64,000 bases of DNA from Xanthomarina arctica (lineage in GTDB: Bacteria > Bacteroidota > Bacteroidia > Flavobacteriales > Flavobacteriaceae), in contig NZ_BMFQ01000003.1 in NCBI RefSeq assembly GCF_014638915.1, forward strand, positions 434,001 through 498,000, read 5' to 3'. Positions 26,318 through 34,028 of the stretch are shown here, piece by piece. Both the position numbers and the translations under genes were made by a program. The stretch's first letter is position 1; every line of letters begins with the position of its first letter. Below the pieces are notes generated by a model. The model was not told the DNA's origin, searched no databases, and was given only the letters and a program-made list of their open reading frames with translations.

Positions 26318-26350
26318 AAAAGAAAAGCATCCTAAAAGGACGCTTTTCTT
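26318..26350 (+). terminator. terminator after hydrolase paralogue 1
   Basis: AAGAAAAGC, a one-base mismatch, TCCT, a short loop, AGGA and GCTTTTCTT form a long stem with a U-rich 3' arm. Confidence 0.75.
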
Positions 26351-26470
26351 AACTAACCAACCAAAAATATGAAATACTACCTTTTTATAAAGTAACCACA
26401 CTCTGTAAAAAGTTTTTGTGTAGCATCATTTTGTATTATAGTTATTTCAATCATCGTGCCAAACTTAATT

Positions 26471-26500
26471 TTGTGGTTAACTAATTTATATATATCTTTA
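26471..26500 (+). promoter_or_regulatory. promoter of the SPFH operon
   Basis: TTG (26471-26473), exactly 19 bases, then TATCTTTA (26493-26500), seven of eight to TAnnTTTG. The transcription start would fall at about 26505-26508. Confidence 0.75.
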
Positions 26501-26520
26501 TGATATCAAATTGATATCAT
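26500..26520. promoter_or_regulatory. perfect 9-bp palindrome over the SPFH transcription start
   Basis: ATGATATCA-AAT-TGATATCAT: nine-base arms around a three-base centre, starting at the last base of the -7 box. Location and symmetry are those of a repressor operator. The last gene of the same operon encodes an Arc-type ribbon-helix-helix protein, a natural candidate for binding it. Confidence 0.68.
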
Positions 26521-26547
26521 TTTAACCAACTAACTAAATTTATTCAC

Positions 26548-27408
26548 ATGAAAGAAGAAAAAATAATCGTTCCAGCGAATGGATACCTTATGCTATTTGT
26601 ATGCCTTGTATTAATATTTGGAGGAATTACAGCTGCAGTAGTTGCAAAAAGCCCTTGGTTTATATTCGCCATTGTAGCAGGTTTATTCGTTGCATTGGGA
26701 TTTATAATGGTTCAACCAAATAATTCTAGGGTCCTTTTACTTTTTGGGAAATATGTAGGAAGTATCAAAAAAAATGGTTTTTATTGGACAAATCCGTTTT
26801 ACACTAAAAAGAAAATTTCACTTAGAGCTAGTAATTTTGATAGCGAGCGTTTAAAAGTAAATGACAAATTAGGAAACCCAATAATGATTAGCACCATTCT
26901 AGTTTGGAGAGTTCAAGATACTTACAAAGCGGCTTTTGATGTTGATAATTTTGAGAATTTTGTGCGTGTCCAGACAGATGCCGCGGTTAGAAAATTAGCT
27001 AGCATGTACCCATATGACAATTTTGCTGACGAGGGTCTTACTGAAGACATCACACTTCGTTCCAGCGTAAACGAAGTAAGCGAAGCTTTAGAAAAAGAAA
27101 TTGAAGAGCGTCTATCCATTGCAGGAATTGAAGTTCTTGAAGCTAGAATTGGATATTTAGCTTATGCTCAAGAAATTGCAAATGCCATGTTAAAACGTCA
27201 ACAAGCAACTGCCATTGTAGCCGCAAGACATAAAATTGTTGAAGGTGCCGTGAGCATGGTTGAAATGGCTTTAGATGAATTAAGTAAAAAACAAATTATA
27301 GATTTAGATGAGGAACGAAAAGCAGCTATGGTAAGCAACTTAATGGTTATTTTGTGTAGCGATAAAGATGCGACCCCAATTGTAAATGCTGGAACCTTAA
27401 ATCATTAA
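26548..27408 (+). CDS. SPFH (band 7)-domain membrane protein
   Basis: A 286-residue protein with two close N-terminal membrane segments (about 10-32 and 35-56), then an SPFH domain (about 60-230: NNSRVLLLFGKYVGSI, VNDKLGNPIMISTILVWRV, and ERLSIAGIEVLEARIGYLAYAQEIANAMLKRQQA). The C-terminal helix is long and charged. SPFH proteins (stomatin, HflK/C, flotillin) form membrane-bound ring scaffolds and often control proteases. Its own promoter and a palindromic operator lie upstream. The downstream DUF4177, hydrolase and Arc genes follow with small gaps of 10, 17 and 1 bp, so the four are one operon. Confidence 0.93.
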   Translation: MKEEKIIVPANGYLMLFVCLVLIFGGITAAVVAKSPWFIFAIVAGLFVALGFIMVQPNNSRVLLLFGKYVGSIKKNGFYWTNPFYTKKKISLRASNFDSERLKVNDKLGNPIMISTILVWRVQDTYKAAFDVDNFENFVRVQTDAAVRKLASMYPYDNFADEGLTEDITLRSSVNEVSEALEKEIEERLSIAGIEVLEARIGYLAYAQEIANAMLKRQQATAIVAARHKIVEGAVSMVEMALDELSKKQIIDLDEERKAAMVSNLMVILCSDKDATPIVNAGTLNH

Positions 27409-27418
27409 TAATAAAAAT

Positions 27419-27577
27419 ATGAAAGAATATAAAGTTATTTCCTGGAAAATGGGATTAAGTAAAAATGACGAGCGCTTAGAAGAAGCCCTCAACCAACATG
27501 CTATGTCTGGATGGCGCGTAATTCATGTCTCAGAAAATTCGGCTAGGATTGTTTTTGAACGAGAAAGAAACAGATAA
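27419..27577 (+). CDS. DUF4177-like small protein
   Basis: A 52-residue protein, MKEYKVISWKMGLSKND, then EEALNQHAMSGWRVIHV. The pattern YKV, then LEEALNxxxxxGWRVI, is the DUF4177 fold seen in many small bacterial proteins. It lies 10 bp after the SPFH gene and 17 bp before the hydrolase. SPFH and DUF4177 genes are often adjacent in Bacteroidota, as far as I recall. Function unknown. Confidence 0.82.
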   Translation: MKEYKVISWKMGLSKNDERLEEALNQHAMSGWRVIHVSENSARIVFERERNR

Positions 27578-27594
27578 TCTACAACTTATAAATT

Positions 27595-28530
27595 ATGAAA
27601 AAGCTCTCATTATACTTTGCCCTCCTTTTTAGTTTTGTGATGTTTTCCCAAGAAAACATTACTTCCGAAGACATTTTATTAATGAACGACAGCATCCAAC
27701 TTCCTGGAACTTTAACTTATAATAAGGATTTGAAAAATCAACCCTTAGTTATTTATATTCATGGTTCTGGAAATGTGGACCGGAACGGAAATCAAGCTGG
27801 AGTTAATATAAACGGAAATTACATTAAACAATTGGCCGATAGTTTAAATACTAGAAATATTGCTTTTTATAGATACGACAAACGCAGTGCAACCGAAGAA
27901 AATTTAAAATTCATGATGGAAAATTTAGATTTTTATGGTTTTGTTGAAGATGCCAATATAGCCATAGCTAATTTTAAAAATGACAAACGCTTTAATAGCA
28001 TTACATTAATTGGTCATAGTCAAGGCTCCTTGGTCGCTATGTTGGCCGCAGTAAATGGTGTAGATAAATATGTTTCTTTAGCTGGAATAAGCGAAGATAT
28101 GGGAGATTTCATCATAAATAGCTACCAATTATATAGTGAAGAAATGGGAACTATGGCTAGAGAGCAAATTGAAGAACTTAAAGAAACTGGAACTATTGAA
28201 ACTGTCAATCCTGCATTGGCTCATTTATTCAGCAAACCAAATCAGCCGTTTTTTATTACTTGGATGGCTTATAACCCTTCAGAAGAAATTAAAAAACTAG
28301 AAATCCCTATTCTTATAATTAATGGAACCAAAGATCTTCAAGTAAAAGTTGAAGAAGCAAATAAACTTCATGAAGCGAAACCAGACTCTGAATTAGTGAT
28401 TATTGAAAACATGAATCACTTATTAAAAAAGATAGAAAAAGATGAGGATAACATGAAATCTTATTATTCACCAGATTATCCATTATCTGAAAAATTAATA
28501 CATACACTTGATGTTTTTATAAAAAAATAA
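27595..28530 (+). CDS. secreted alpha/beta hydrolase
   Basis: A 311-residue exported protein (signal peptide 1-18, ending VMFSQ). Elbow GHSQGS with Ser142, oxyanion region IYIHGSGNVDRNGN, acid in INGTKDLQ and base in ENMNHLLKK, all in the order of serine esterases and peptidases of the alpha/beta fold. It is a paralogue of the gene at 25369: motifs GNVDRNGNQ, FYRYDKR and NGTKDLQVK line up throughout. This copy has the full catalytic triad. Located inside the SPFH-DUF4177-Arc operon, so it may act at the membrane with the SPFH scaffold; substrate unknown. Confidence 0.88.
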   Translation: MKKLSLYFALLFSFVMFSQENITSEDILLMNDSIQLPGTLTYNKDLKNQPLVIYIHGSGNVDRNGNQAGVNINGNYIKQLADSLNTRNIAFYRYDKRSATEENLKFMMENLDFYGFVEDANIAIANFKNDKRFNSITLIGHSQGSLVAMLAAVNGVDKYVSLAGISEDMGDFIINSYQLYSEEMGTMAREQIEELKETGTIETVNPALAHLFSKPNQPFFITWMAYNPSEEIKKLEIPILIINGTKDLQVKVEEANKLHEAKPDSELVIIENMNHLLKKIEKDEDNMKSYYSPDYPLSEKLIHTLDVFIKK

Positions 28531-28531
28531 T

Positions 28532-28699
28532 ATGTCAAAAAAGAAAGCCTTTGCGTTAAGAATTAATGAAGAGATGCTGAAAGCTATTGAAAAATGGGCT
28601 TCAGACGAGTTTAGGAGCACCAATGGACAGATTGAATGGATACTTATGCAGTATCTAAAAGACAACAATAGAGAACCTAAAAAATCAGAAAAAAAGTGA
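28532..28699 (+). CDS. Arc-type ribbon-helix-helix protein
   Basis: A 55-residue basic protein: MSKKKAFALRINEEMLKAIE, then KWASDEFRSTNGQIEWILMQ. The pattern (a beta strand with FALRI, then two helices with STNGQIEWIL) is that of Arc/MetJ-like DNA-binding proteins, which bind short palindromes as dimers of dimers. It begins 1 bp after the hydrolase stop and ends the operon at a terminator. A likely autoregulator of the operon through the palindrome at 26500; that link is inferred. Confidence 0.83.
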   Translation: MSKKKAFALRINEEMLKAIEKWASDEFRSTNGQIEWILMQYLKDNNREPKKSEKK

Positions 28700-28721
28700 C
28701 TTTAAAAGAGTTGCTTTTTTT
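28690..28721 (+). terminator. terminator overlapping the Arc-type gene stop
   Basis: AAAAAGTGACT / AGTTGCTTTTTT pairs over 11 bp with two G-U pairs around a 7-base loop and ends in T residues. The stem includes the stop codon. Confidence 0.7.
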
Positions 28722-28764
28722 ATACCCATTTATTTTGGTATTTTGCAAGCTCAAATTATAATAT

Positions 28765-30075
28765 ATGCAACAAGCTCCTATTTTTACAGACGATACCATT
28801 GTTTTTGGACTCCTAATGCTTACGTTAGGTTTTATTTTTTTTACCGAAAATTTAAAAACAGGATTTTGGCCTAAATTTTATAAAATTGTTCCAGGGTTAT
28901 TTATGGCTTATATGCTGCCTGCTTTATTAACTACCCTAGGACTTATAGCGCCAGAATGGCAAACAACTACAGAGTCGGGAGAGATTGTTGAACATAGCAC
29001 CAGCTTATATTATGTTTCCAGTAGGTATTTATTGCCTGCCGCTTTGGTACTAATGACTTTAAGCATCGATCTAAAAGCTGTTTTTAACTTAGGTTGGAAA
29101 GCCTTAGTCATGTTCTTAACCGGAACACTAGGTATTGTTATTGGAGGCCCAATCGCTATTCTATTAATATCTATGGTTTCTCCAGAAACTGTTGGAGGCT
29201 TTGGCCCGGATGCTGTATGGAGAGGACTTTCTACCCTTGCAGGAAGCTGGATTGGTGGAGGAGCAAACCAGACTGCCATGCTTGAAATTTTCGAATACAA
29301 TCAATCTGAATATGGTAAAATGGTCTTTGTGGATATTGTAGTTGCTAATATTTGGATGGCCATTATTTTAATAGGAATTGGTAGATCGAAAGCCATTGAC
29401 AAATGGTTAGGCGCCGATAATTCTGCTATAGAATCACTAAAGGAAAAAGTGTCTTCTTTCGAAAAAAGTGTGAAACGAAATCCATCACTTTCGGATATCA
29501 TGATTATCATTGCTATCGCGTTTGGAACTGTTAGTTTCTCTCACATTTGCGCAAACTTTTTAGCTCCTTTTTTCAAAAATGTCGTGACCAATATAGAATC
29601 TCCAACCTTAAGAAACACGTTTACTTTTTTAGATTCACAGTTCTTTTGGATGATTAGTATTGCAACTATCGTAGCCATATTATTATCCTTTACTAAAGCT
29701 AAAAATTATGAAGGCGCCGGAGCTAGCAAATTTGGTAGTGTCTTTATTTATATCCTTGTCGCTTCTATAGGTATGAAAATAGATTTAATGTCAATTTTCG
29801 ATAATCCAGGTTTAATAGCTGTTGGATTGGTTTGGATGACCATTCATGCCGTTCTATTAATTTTTATGGCTAAAATGATAAAAGCCCCTTATTTTTTCCT
29901 AGCCGTTGGAAGTCAGGCAAACGTTGGTGGCGCTGCCTCTGCTCCTATTGTAGCTTCAGCGTTTCATTCTTCCTTAGCTAGCGTTGGTGTCCTTTTAGCA
30001 GTCCTAGGATATGCTATTGGAACCATAGCTGCAATTGGCTGTACTATTTTAATGAAATTAGCCGCTGGAGGTTAG
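28765..30075 (+). CDS. DUF819-family membrane protein
   Basis: A 436-residue protein with about 11-12 membrane helices. Two half repeats are visible, each carrying a Gly/Ala-rich loop: GSWIGGGANQTAM (about 160-172) and GSQANVGGAASAPI (about 382-395). These paired loops are the hallmark of the DUF819 (YjcL-like) transporter-fold family. Function of the family is not established. A cytoplasmic loop of about 35 residues divides the halves. No operon partner is certain; the next gene follows at a 51-bp gap. Confidence 0.87.
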   Translation: MQQAPIFTDDTIVFGLLMLTLGFIFFTENLKTGFWPKFYKIVPGLFMAYMLPALLTTLGLIAPEWQTTTESGEIVEHSTSLYYVSSRYLLPAALVLMTLSIDLKAVFNLGWKALVMFLTGTLGIVIGGPIAILLISMVSPETVGGFGPDAVWRGLSTLAGSWIGGGANQTAMLEIFEYNQSEYGKMVFVDIVVANIWMAIILIGIGRSKAIDKWLGADNSAIESLKEKVSSFEKSVKRNPSLSDIMIIIAIAFGTVSFSHICANFLAPFFKNVVTNIESPTLRNTFTFLDSQFFWMISIATIVAILLSFTKAKNYEGAGASKFGSVFIYILVASIGMKIDLMSIFDNPGLIAVGLVWMTIHAVLLIFMAKMIKAPYFFLAVGSQANVGGAASAPIVASAFHSSLASVGVLLAVLGYAIGTIAAIGCTILMKLAAGG

Positions 30076-30126
30076 TATTTAAATTTTTTTTATATGATAT
30101 TTGCGCTCCAAAATTCTAAAACCTAT

Positions 30127-30822
30127 ATGAAAAAGTTAAGCTTATTATTTGTCCTGATTGTTTTAATTTCTTGCGGTAAAGATCCAGATCTTATTGTAAA
30201 AGGACATGTGAAAGGGTTACAAAAAGGAACCATTTATCTTGAAAAAGAAAAAGATTCAGCAATTGTTATTGTTGATTCTATGGCTCTTAATGGGACATCG
30301 GAATTTGAATTAAAAAGTGATTTGGAATCACCCGAAGCTTTTTACCTGCGTTTAGACAAAAACAACAGTAATGAAACCAATACACGTATTGTGTTTTTTG
30401 CAGACAAAGGTATTTCAGAAATTAATACAACCTTAAAAAACTTTGTTCCAGACGCCGTAATTACAGGCTCTAATCAACAAAAAACGTATGAAGATTTTTT
30501 AAAAGTCATTCAAAGATATGACGATAAAAATCTAGACTTAATTAAAGAAAATTTTGAAGCTAAAATGGCTAAGGATTCTATAAAGATTGAAGCCAGTCAA
30601 GTAGCATTAAATAACTTAACCAAGAGTAAATATTTATATACTGTAAATTTTGCAATTAACAATAAAGATAGTGAGGTAGCACCTTACTTAGCACTTACAG
30701 AAATTTACGATGCTCAAATTAAATGGTTGGATACCATAAACAATTCTTTAACGCCAAAAGTTAAAGACTCTAAATATGGTAAAGCTTTAGAAGGATATCT
30801 TATTGTTAGAAAATCGGAATAA
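30127..30822 (+). CDS. DUF4369-domain lipoprotein
   Basis: A 231-residue lipoprotein, lipobox LISC with Cys16. The N-terminal 110 residues (VKGHVKGLQKGTIYLEKEKDS, then FELKSDLESPEAFYLRLD) are the DUF4369 beta-sandwich, usually found in front of thioredoxin-like domains in Bacteroidota. Here the C-terminal half is helical and has no CxxC, so the redox domain is missing. ATG at 30127 starts the signal; an upstream ATG at 30094 would add 11 residues before it. Confidence 0.78.
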   Translation: MKKLSLLFVLIVLISCGKDPDLIVKGHVKGLQKGTIYLEKEKDSAIVIVDSMALNGTSEFELKSDLESPEAFYLRLDKNNSNETNTRIVFFADKGISEINTTLKNFVPDAVITGSNQQKTYEDFLKVIQRYDDKNLDLIKENFEAKMAKDSIKIEASQVALNNLTKSKYLYTVNFAINNKDSEVAPYLALTEIYDAQIKWLDTINNSLTPKVKDSKYGKALEGYLIVRKSE

Positions 30823-30913
30823 GAAAAATCTTAACATCTTTTCTAATTTAATTTAAGAAATTATATACGCTTCTTTTAGGTTATTCGTTACTTTGTAGAA
30901 AGAGTAATTATAT

Positions 30914-33223
30914 ATGACCCTAAACAAGGAATTAATTAAAACTTGGGCTAAACGCCTAACCTACGCTTTTCTGGTGCTTGCTACCATTTTGGCTTGCTTT
31001 TATGGCAGTATTTATTTTGGATTTTGGGGTGAAATTCCATCATCTAAAAAATTATCAGATCTCAAGCAAAGTCAAGCTACTCAAGTATTAGACACCCATA
31101 AAGACCTTATAGGAAAATTTTATATTTACGACAGGCAATCTATTAGTTACAACGATTTTCCTCAGCATTTAATAGATGCTTTAATTGCTACCGAAGACAC
31201 CAGGTTTTACGAGCATAATGGGATAGATAACACTAGTTTATTGAGGGTTTTCTTTAAAACCATTTTACTTTCAGACCAATCTTCGGGCGGCGGAAGCACC
31301 ATAACCTTACAACTCGCAAAAAACCTCTATGGAAGAAAGGATTATGGTTATTTAAGTATTGTTGTAAACAAACTAAAAGAAGGGATTGTAGCCAGAAGAA
31401 TTGAAAATATTTACTCAAAAAAGGAAATTCTTACTTTGTATCTCAATACAGTTCCATTTTCAGATAATACCTATGGCATTGAAAGTGCTTCTGTAAAATT
31501 TTTCAATACAAAAACAAAACAATTAGATTTATCTCAAGCCGCTACACTTATAGGAACCTTAAAAGCTAACAATGGTTATAATCCAAGGCTATATCCTGAA
31601 AAATCGCAACAACGTAGAGACTTGGTTATTAATTTGATGAAAAATCAAGAGTTTATTACTGAAAAACAAGCTGCAGATGCCATCAAATCAGATATTGAGT
31701 TAGACTATCAATATTACGCTCCAAACCAAGGATTAGCGCCCTATTTTAGAGCCGAAATAAAAAAACAATTAGATTCCATACTTCAGCAGAAAAAATATAA
31801 AAATCCAGATGGAGAAAGTTATAATATTTTTCATGATGGGCTTAAAGTCTACACTACTTTAGACAACAACATGCAACGTTATGCGGAAGAAGCCATGCAG
31901 GATCATATGGCCAATTTACAGCTTCAGTTTGAAAAAGCCTATGGACAAAATGCTCCTTGGTTAAAAAACAAACCAGCTTATTTAGCTGCAAAAAAACGTC
32001 TAACAAAATACAGAGCGCTTAAAAAGCAAAATTTATCGGATCAGGCTATTGAGGATTCTTTAAATAAAACTCATGACACGAAATTGTTCTCTTGGGAAGC
32101 GTCTTCCATAGAGCAAATGTCCACACTTGATAGTTTAGAATATTATTCTAAATTTCTAAATACAGGTCTTTTATCCTTAGATCCTTCCAATGGCGATATA
32201 AAAGCCTATGTTGGAGGCATTGATTACAGATATTTTCAATACGACCATGTATCGCAAAGCAAGCGCCAAGTTGGCTCCACCTTTAAACCCATTGTTTATA
32301 CCGCTGCTTTAGAAAACGGTATGGATCCTTGCTCCTATTTTTCCATTAAAGAAGTGACTTATACAGATGTTGATAATTGGACGCCAAAAAATGCCTCTTC
32401 AGATGAAGATGAAAATTTACATTATTCTTTAAAATATGCTTTAAGCCGTTCGGTAAATACCATTTCGGTAAAAGTGATTCAAGAAACAGGAGTTAACAAT
32501 GTAATTGAGCAAGCAAAAGCCATGGGCATTAACAGCAAGATTGAAGAAGTACCTTCCATTGCCCTTGGAACCTCTAATTTAAGCCTAATAGAGCTTGCTA
32601 GAGCATATACCTCTTATGTAAACCAAAGTGTCTCTTCAAAGCCTGTTTTCATTACACGTATTGAAGATAAAAACGGGAATGTTATTGCAACTTACGAAGA
32701 TTTAAACCCGACGAATTCTAAAGAAAAAGCATTTAGTGATGATACTAGACAATTCATGTTGGAATTCTTACAAGAAACCGTTAATAATGGAACCGCTAGT
32801 AGATTGCGTTCCAATTACAATTTAACTAACGACATTGCTGGAAAAACAGGTACAACACAAGATAATAAAGATGGTTGGTTTGTAGGTATTATGCCCAAGC
32901 TTGTAACTGTGGTTTGGGTAGGGAACGACAATCAACAAATTGGGTTCAGTAGCACTGGCATTGGTCAAGGTGCTAATTCTGCTCTGCCTATTTTTGCGAA
33001 GTACATACAAAAACTAAATAGTGATCCGAATTATAAAAACATCACCCAAGCTTCTTTTGAGGCTCCTTCCAAAAAAGTAGCGCAGGCTATGGACTGTGAC
33101 CTTTCTAAAGAAGAAGGTTTTTTTAAACAGTTGTTTGGCAATGATAAAAAGGAGAAATCTTTTGAAAAAAAGAAAAAGAAAGGCTTTTTCTCTTGGCTAA
33201 AAAAGGATAACGACTCCATTTAA
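30914..33223 (+). CDS. class A penicillin-binding protein (PBP1A type)
   Basis: A 769-residue bifunctional cell-wall synthase. One membrane anchor (about 14-37) is followed by a GT51 glycosyltransferase domain (about 70-250: ALIATEDTRFYEHNGID with the catalytic Glu, SGGGSTITLQLAKNLYGRK, and EILTLYLNTVPFSDNTYGIE). The transpeptidase domain runs about 405-690: SKRQVGSTFKPIVYTAALENG (SxxK with the nucleophile Ser), SRSVNT (SxN) and AGKTGTTQDNKDGW (KTG). The C terminus is lysine-rich (KKEKSFEKKKKKGFF). The family polymerises lipid II and cross-links the stems. No operon partner; tRNA-Thr repeats lie downstream. Confidence 0.96.
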   Translation: MTLNKELIKTWAKRLTYAFLVLATILACFYGSIYFGFWGEIPSSKKLSDLKQSQATQVLDTHKDLIGKFYIYDRQSISYNDFPQHLIDALIATEDTRFYEHNGIDNTSLLRVFFKTILLSDQSSGGGSTITLQLAKNLYGRKDYGYLSIVVNKLKEGIVARRIENIYSKKEILTLYLNTVPFSDNTYGIESASVKFFNTKTKQLDLSQAATLIGTLKANNGYNPRLYPEKSQQRRDLVINLMKNQEFITEKQAADAIKSDIELDYQYYAPNQGLAPYFRAEIKKQLDSILQQKKYKNPDGESYNIFHDGLKVYTTLDNNMQRYAEEAMQDHMANLQLQFEKAYGQNAPWLKNKPAYLAAKKRLTKYRALKKQNLSDQAIEDSLNKTHDTKLFSWEASSIEQMSTLDSLEYYSKFLNTGLLSLDPSNGDIKAYVGGIDYRYFQYDHVSQSKRQVGSTFKPIVYTAALENGMDPCSYFSIKEVTYTDVDNWTPKNASSDEDENLHYSLKYALSRSVNTISVKVIQETGVNNVIEQAKAMGINSKIEEVPSIALGTSNLSLIELARAYTSYVNQSVSSKPVFITRIEDKNGNVIATYEDLNPTNSKEKAFSDDTRQFMLEFLQETVNNGTASRLRSNYNLTNDIAGKTGTTQDNKDGWFVGIMPKLVTVVWVGNDNQQIGFSSTGIGQGANSALPIFAKYIQKLNSDPNYKNITQASFEAPSKKVAQAMDCDLSKEEGFFKQLFGNDKKEKSFEKKKKKGFFSWLKKDNDSI

Positions 33224-33272
33224 AGACTTTTAGATTTAGAATTCTGACATTTAAAATCTTTCAAAATTATAT

Positions 33273-33618
33273 AAAACAAAAAAGTCCAGTATTGCTACTG
33301 AACTTATTTTGAGCCGATAGAGGGACTCCCTTCGACGGAGTTTATATTGAGCATAGTCGAAATGCTCAGGGTAAACTTCTCGTCCCTCTCAATATATTAA
33401 AACATTTAAAACTTATTAAAACAAAAAAGTCCAGTATTGCTACTGAACTTATTTTGAGCCGATAGAGGGACTCCCTTCGACGGAGTTTATATTAAGCATA
33501 GTCGAAATGCTCAGGGTAGACTTCTCGTCCCTCTTATTTATTAAAGCATTAAAAATAGTTTAAAAACAAAAAAGTCCAGTATTTCTACTGAACTTATTTT
33601 GAGCCGATAGAGGGACTC
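33273..33618 (-). repeat. 2.4 tandem copies of a 145-bp unit containing the tRNA-Thr 3' end and terminator
   Basis: Copies start at 33273, 33418 and 33563 (exact 145-bp period). Each has, on the plus strand, the terminator stem (GTCCAGTATTGCTACTGAAC type) and then GAGCCGATAGAGGGACTC, the last 17 bases of tRNA-Thr plus one base beyond. In copies 1 and 2 the tRNA sequence stops there and a palindromic element follows (CCTTCGACGGAG, then TGAGCATAGTCGAAATGCTCA, an inner hairpin at 33348-33368 in copy 1). Each of those copies closes with GTCCCTCT, which pairs with the AGAGGGAC of the tRNA piece (33319-33326 with 33382-33389). The third copy is the real tRNA. Confidence 0.93.
33564..33593 (-). terminator. 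terminator of tRNA-Thr (repeated at 33419 and 33274)
   Basis: Minus strand GTTCAGTA-GAAA-TACTGGAC, an 8-bp stem with one G-U pair, then TTTTTTG. It lies about 10 bases after the tRNA. Copies at 33419-33448 and 33274-33303 keep the same hairpin and T run. Confidence 0.85.
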
Positions 33619-33675
33619 GAACCCACGACCTGCTGATTACAAATCAGCTGCTCTAGCCAGCTGAGCTACATCGGC
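33602..33675 (-). tRNA. tRNA-Thr (anticodon TGT)
   Basis: A 74-base cloverleaf. Acceptor GCCGATG pairs with TATCGGC, ending in a G-U pair. The D arm is GCTC...GAGC, the anticodon arm GCTGA-TTTGTAA-TCAGC with anticodon TGT, and the T arm GTGGG-TTCGAGT-CCCTC has one T-T mismatch. The discriminator is T, and CCA is not encoded, as is common in Bacteroidota. A textbook promoter lies upstream. Confidence 0.96.
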
Positions 33676-33686
33676 GAAACTGGATG

Positions 33687-33716
33687 CAAATATAATCGCG
33701 AAATTATGATTTGCAA
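33687..33716 (-). promoter_or_regulatory. promoter of tRNA-Thr
   Basis: TTG (33714-33716), exactly 19 bases, then TATATTTG (33687-33694), a complete Bacteroidota consensus, ending 11 bp before the tRNA. Confidence 0.88.
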
Positions 33717-33732
33717 ACATTTTTTCTAGTTT

Positions 33733-34002
33733 TTATCCTAGTTTATTAATTTTTTCAATTAACGTTCTTCCTTTGTCTTCTAGCTCTTTGTTAATAGCCT
33801 TAAAATGAGCCTTTTTATCTTCAACACTTCTATCGTTAACTCTAGTAATTAAATCATCGAAGGTAGTGATAGCTTCATCTATAATTTCATCACTCATCTG
33901 TGGATCTACTTCTTTGCTTGAATATTCCCAAACATATACTGCTTCAATAATGTCTCCTAATACAAAATTGATATCTTTCTTTAAATCTCTTTTACTCGCC
34001 AT
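33733..34002 (-). CDS. small helical protein, unknown function
   Basis: An 89-residue hydrophilic protein, MASKRDLKKDINFVLGDIIE, with helices throughout and many charged residues. The same opening is common among small conserved Bacteroidota proteins, but I know of no function. Start is ATG at 34002; an upstream TTG at 34026 is not supported. It sits between the tRNA-Thr promoter and manA on the same strand. Confidence 0.68.
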   Translation of the reverse strand: MASKRDLKKDINFVLGDIIEAVYVWEYSSKEVDPQMSDEIIDEAITTFDDLITRVNDRSVEDKKAHFKAINKELEDKGRTLIEKINKLG

Positions 34003-34028
34003 TTTAAATAATTTATTTTGATGCAAAA

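Noticed and set aside
33273-33618. Attachment site of an integrated element beside tRNA-Thr
   Set aside because: Duplicated tRNA ends suggest it, but the copies are only 145 bp apart and no integrase or cargo lies between or near; kept only as a relic hypothesis.
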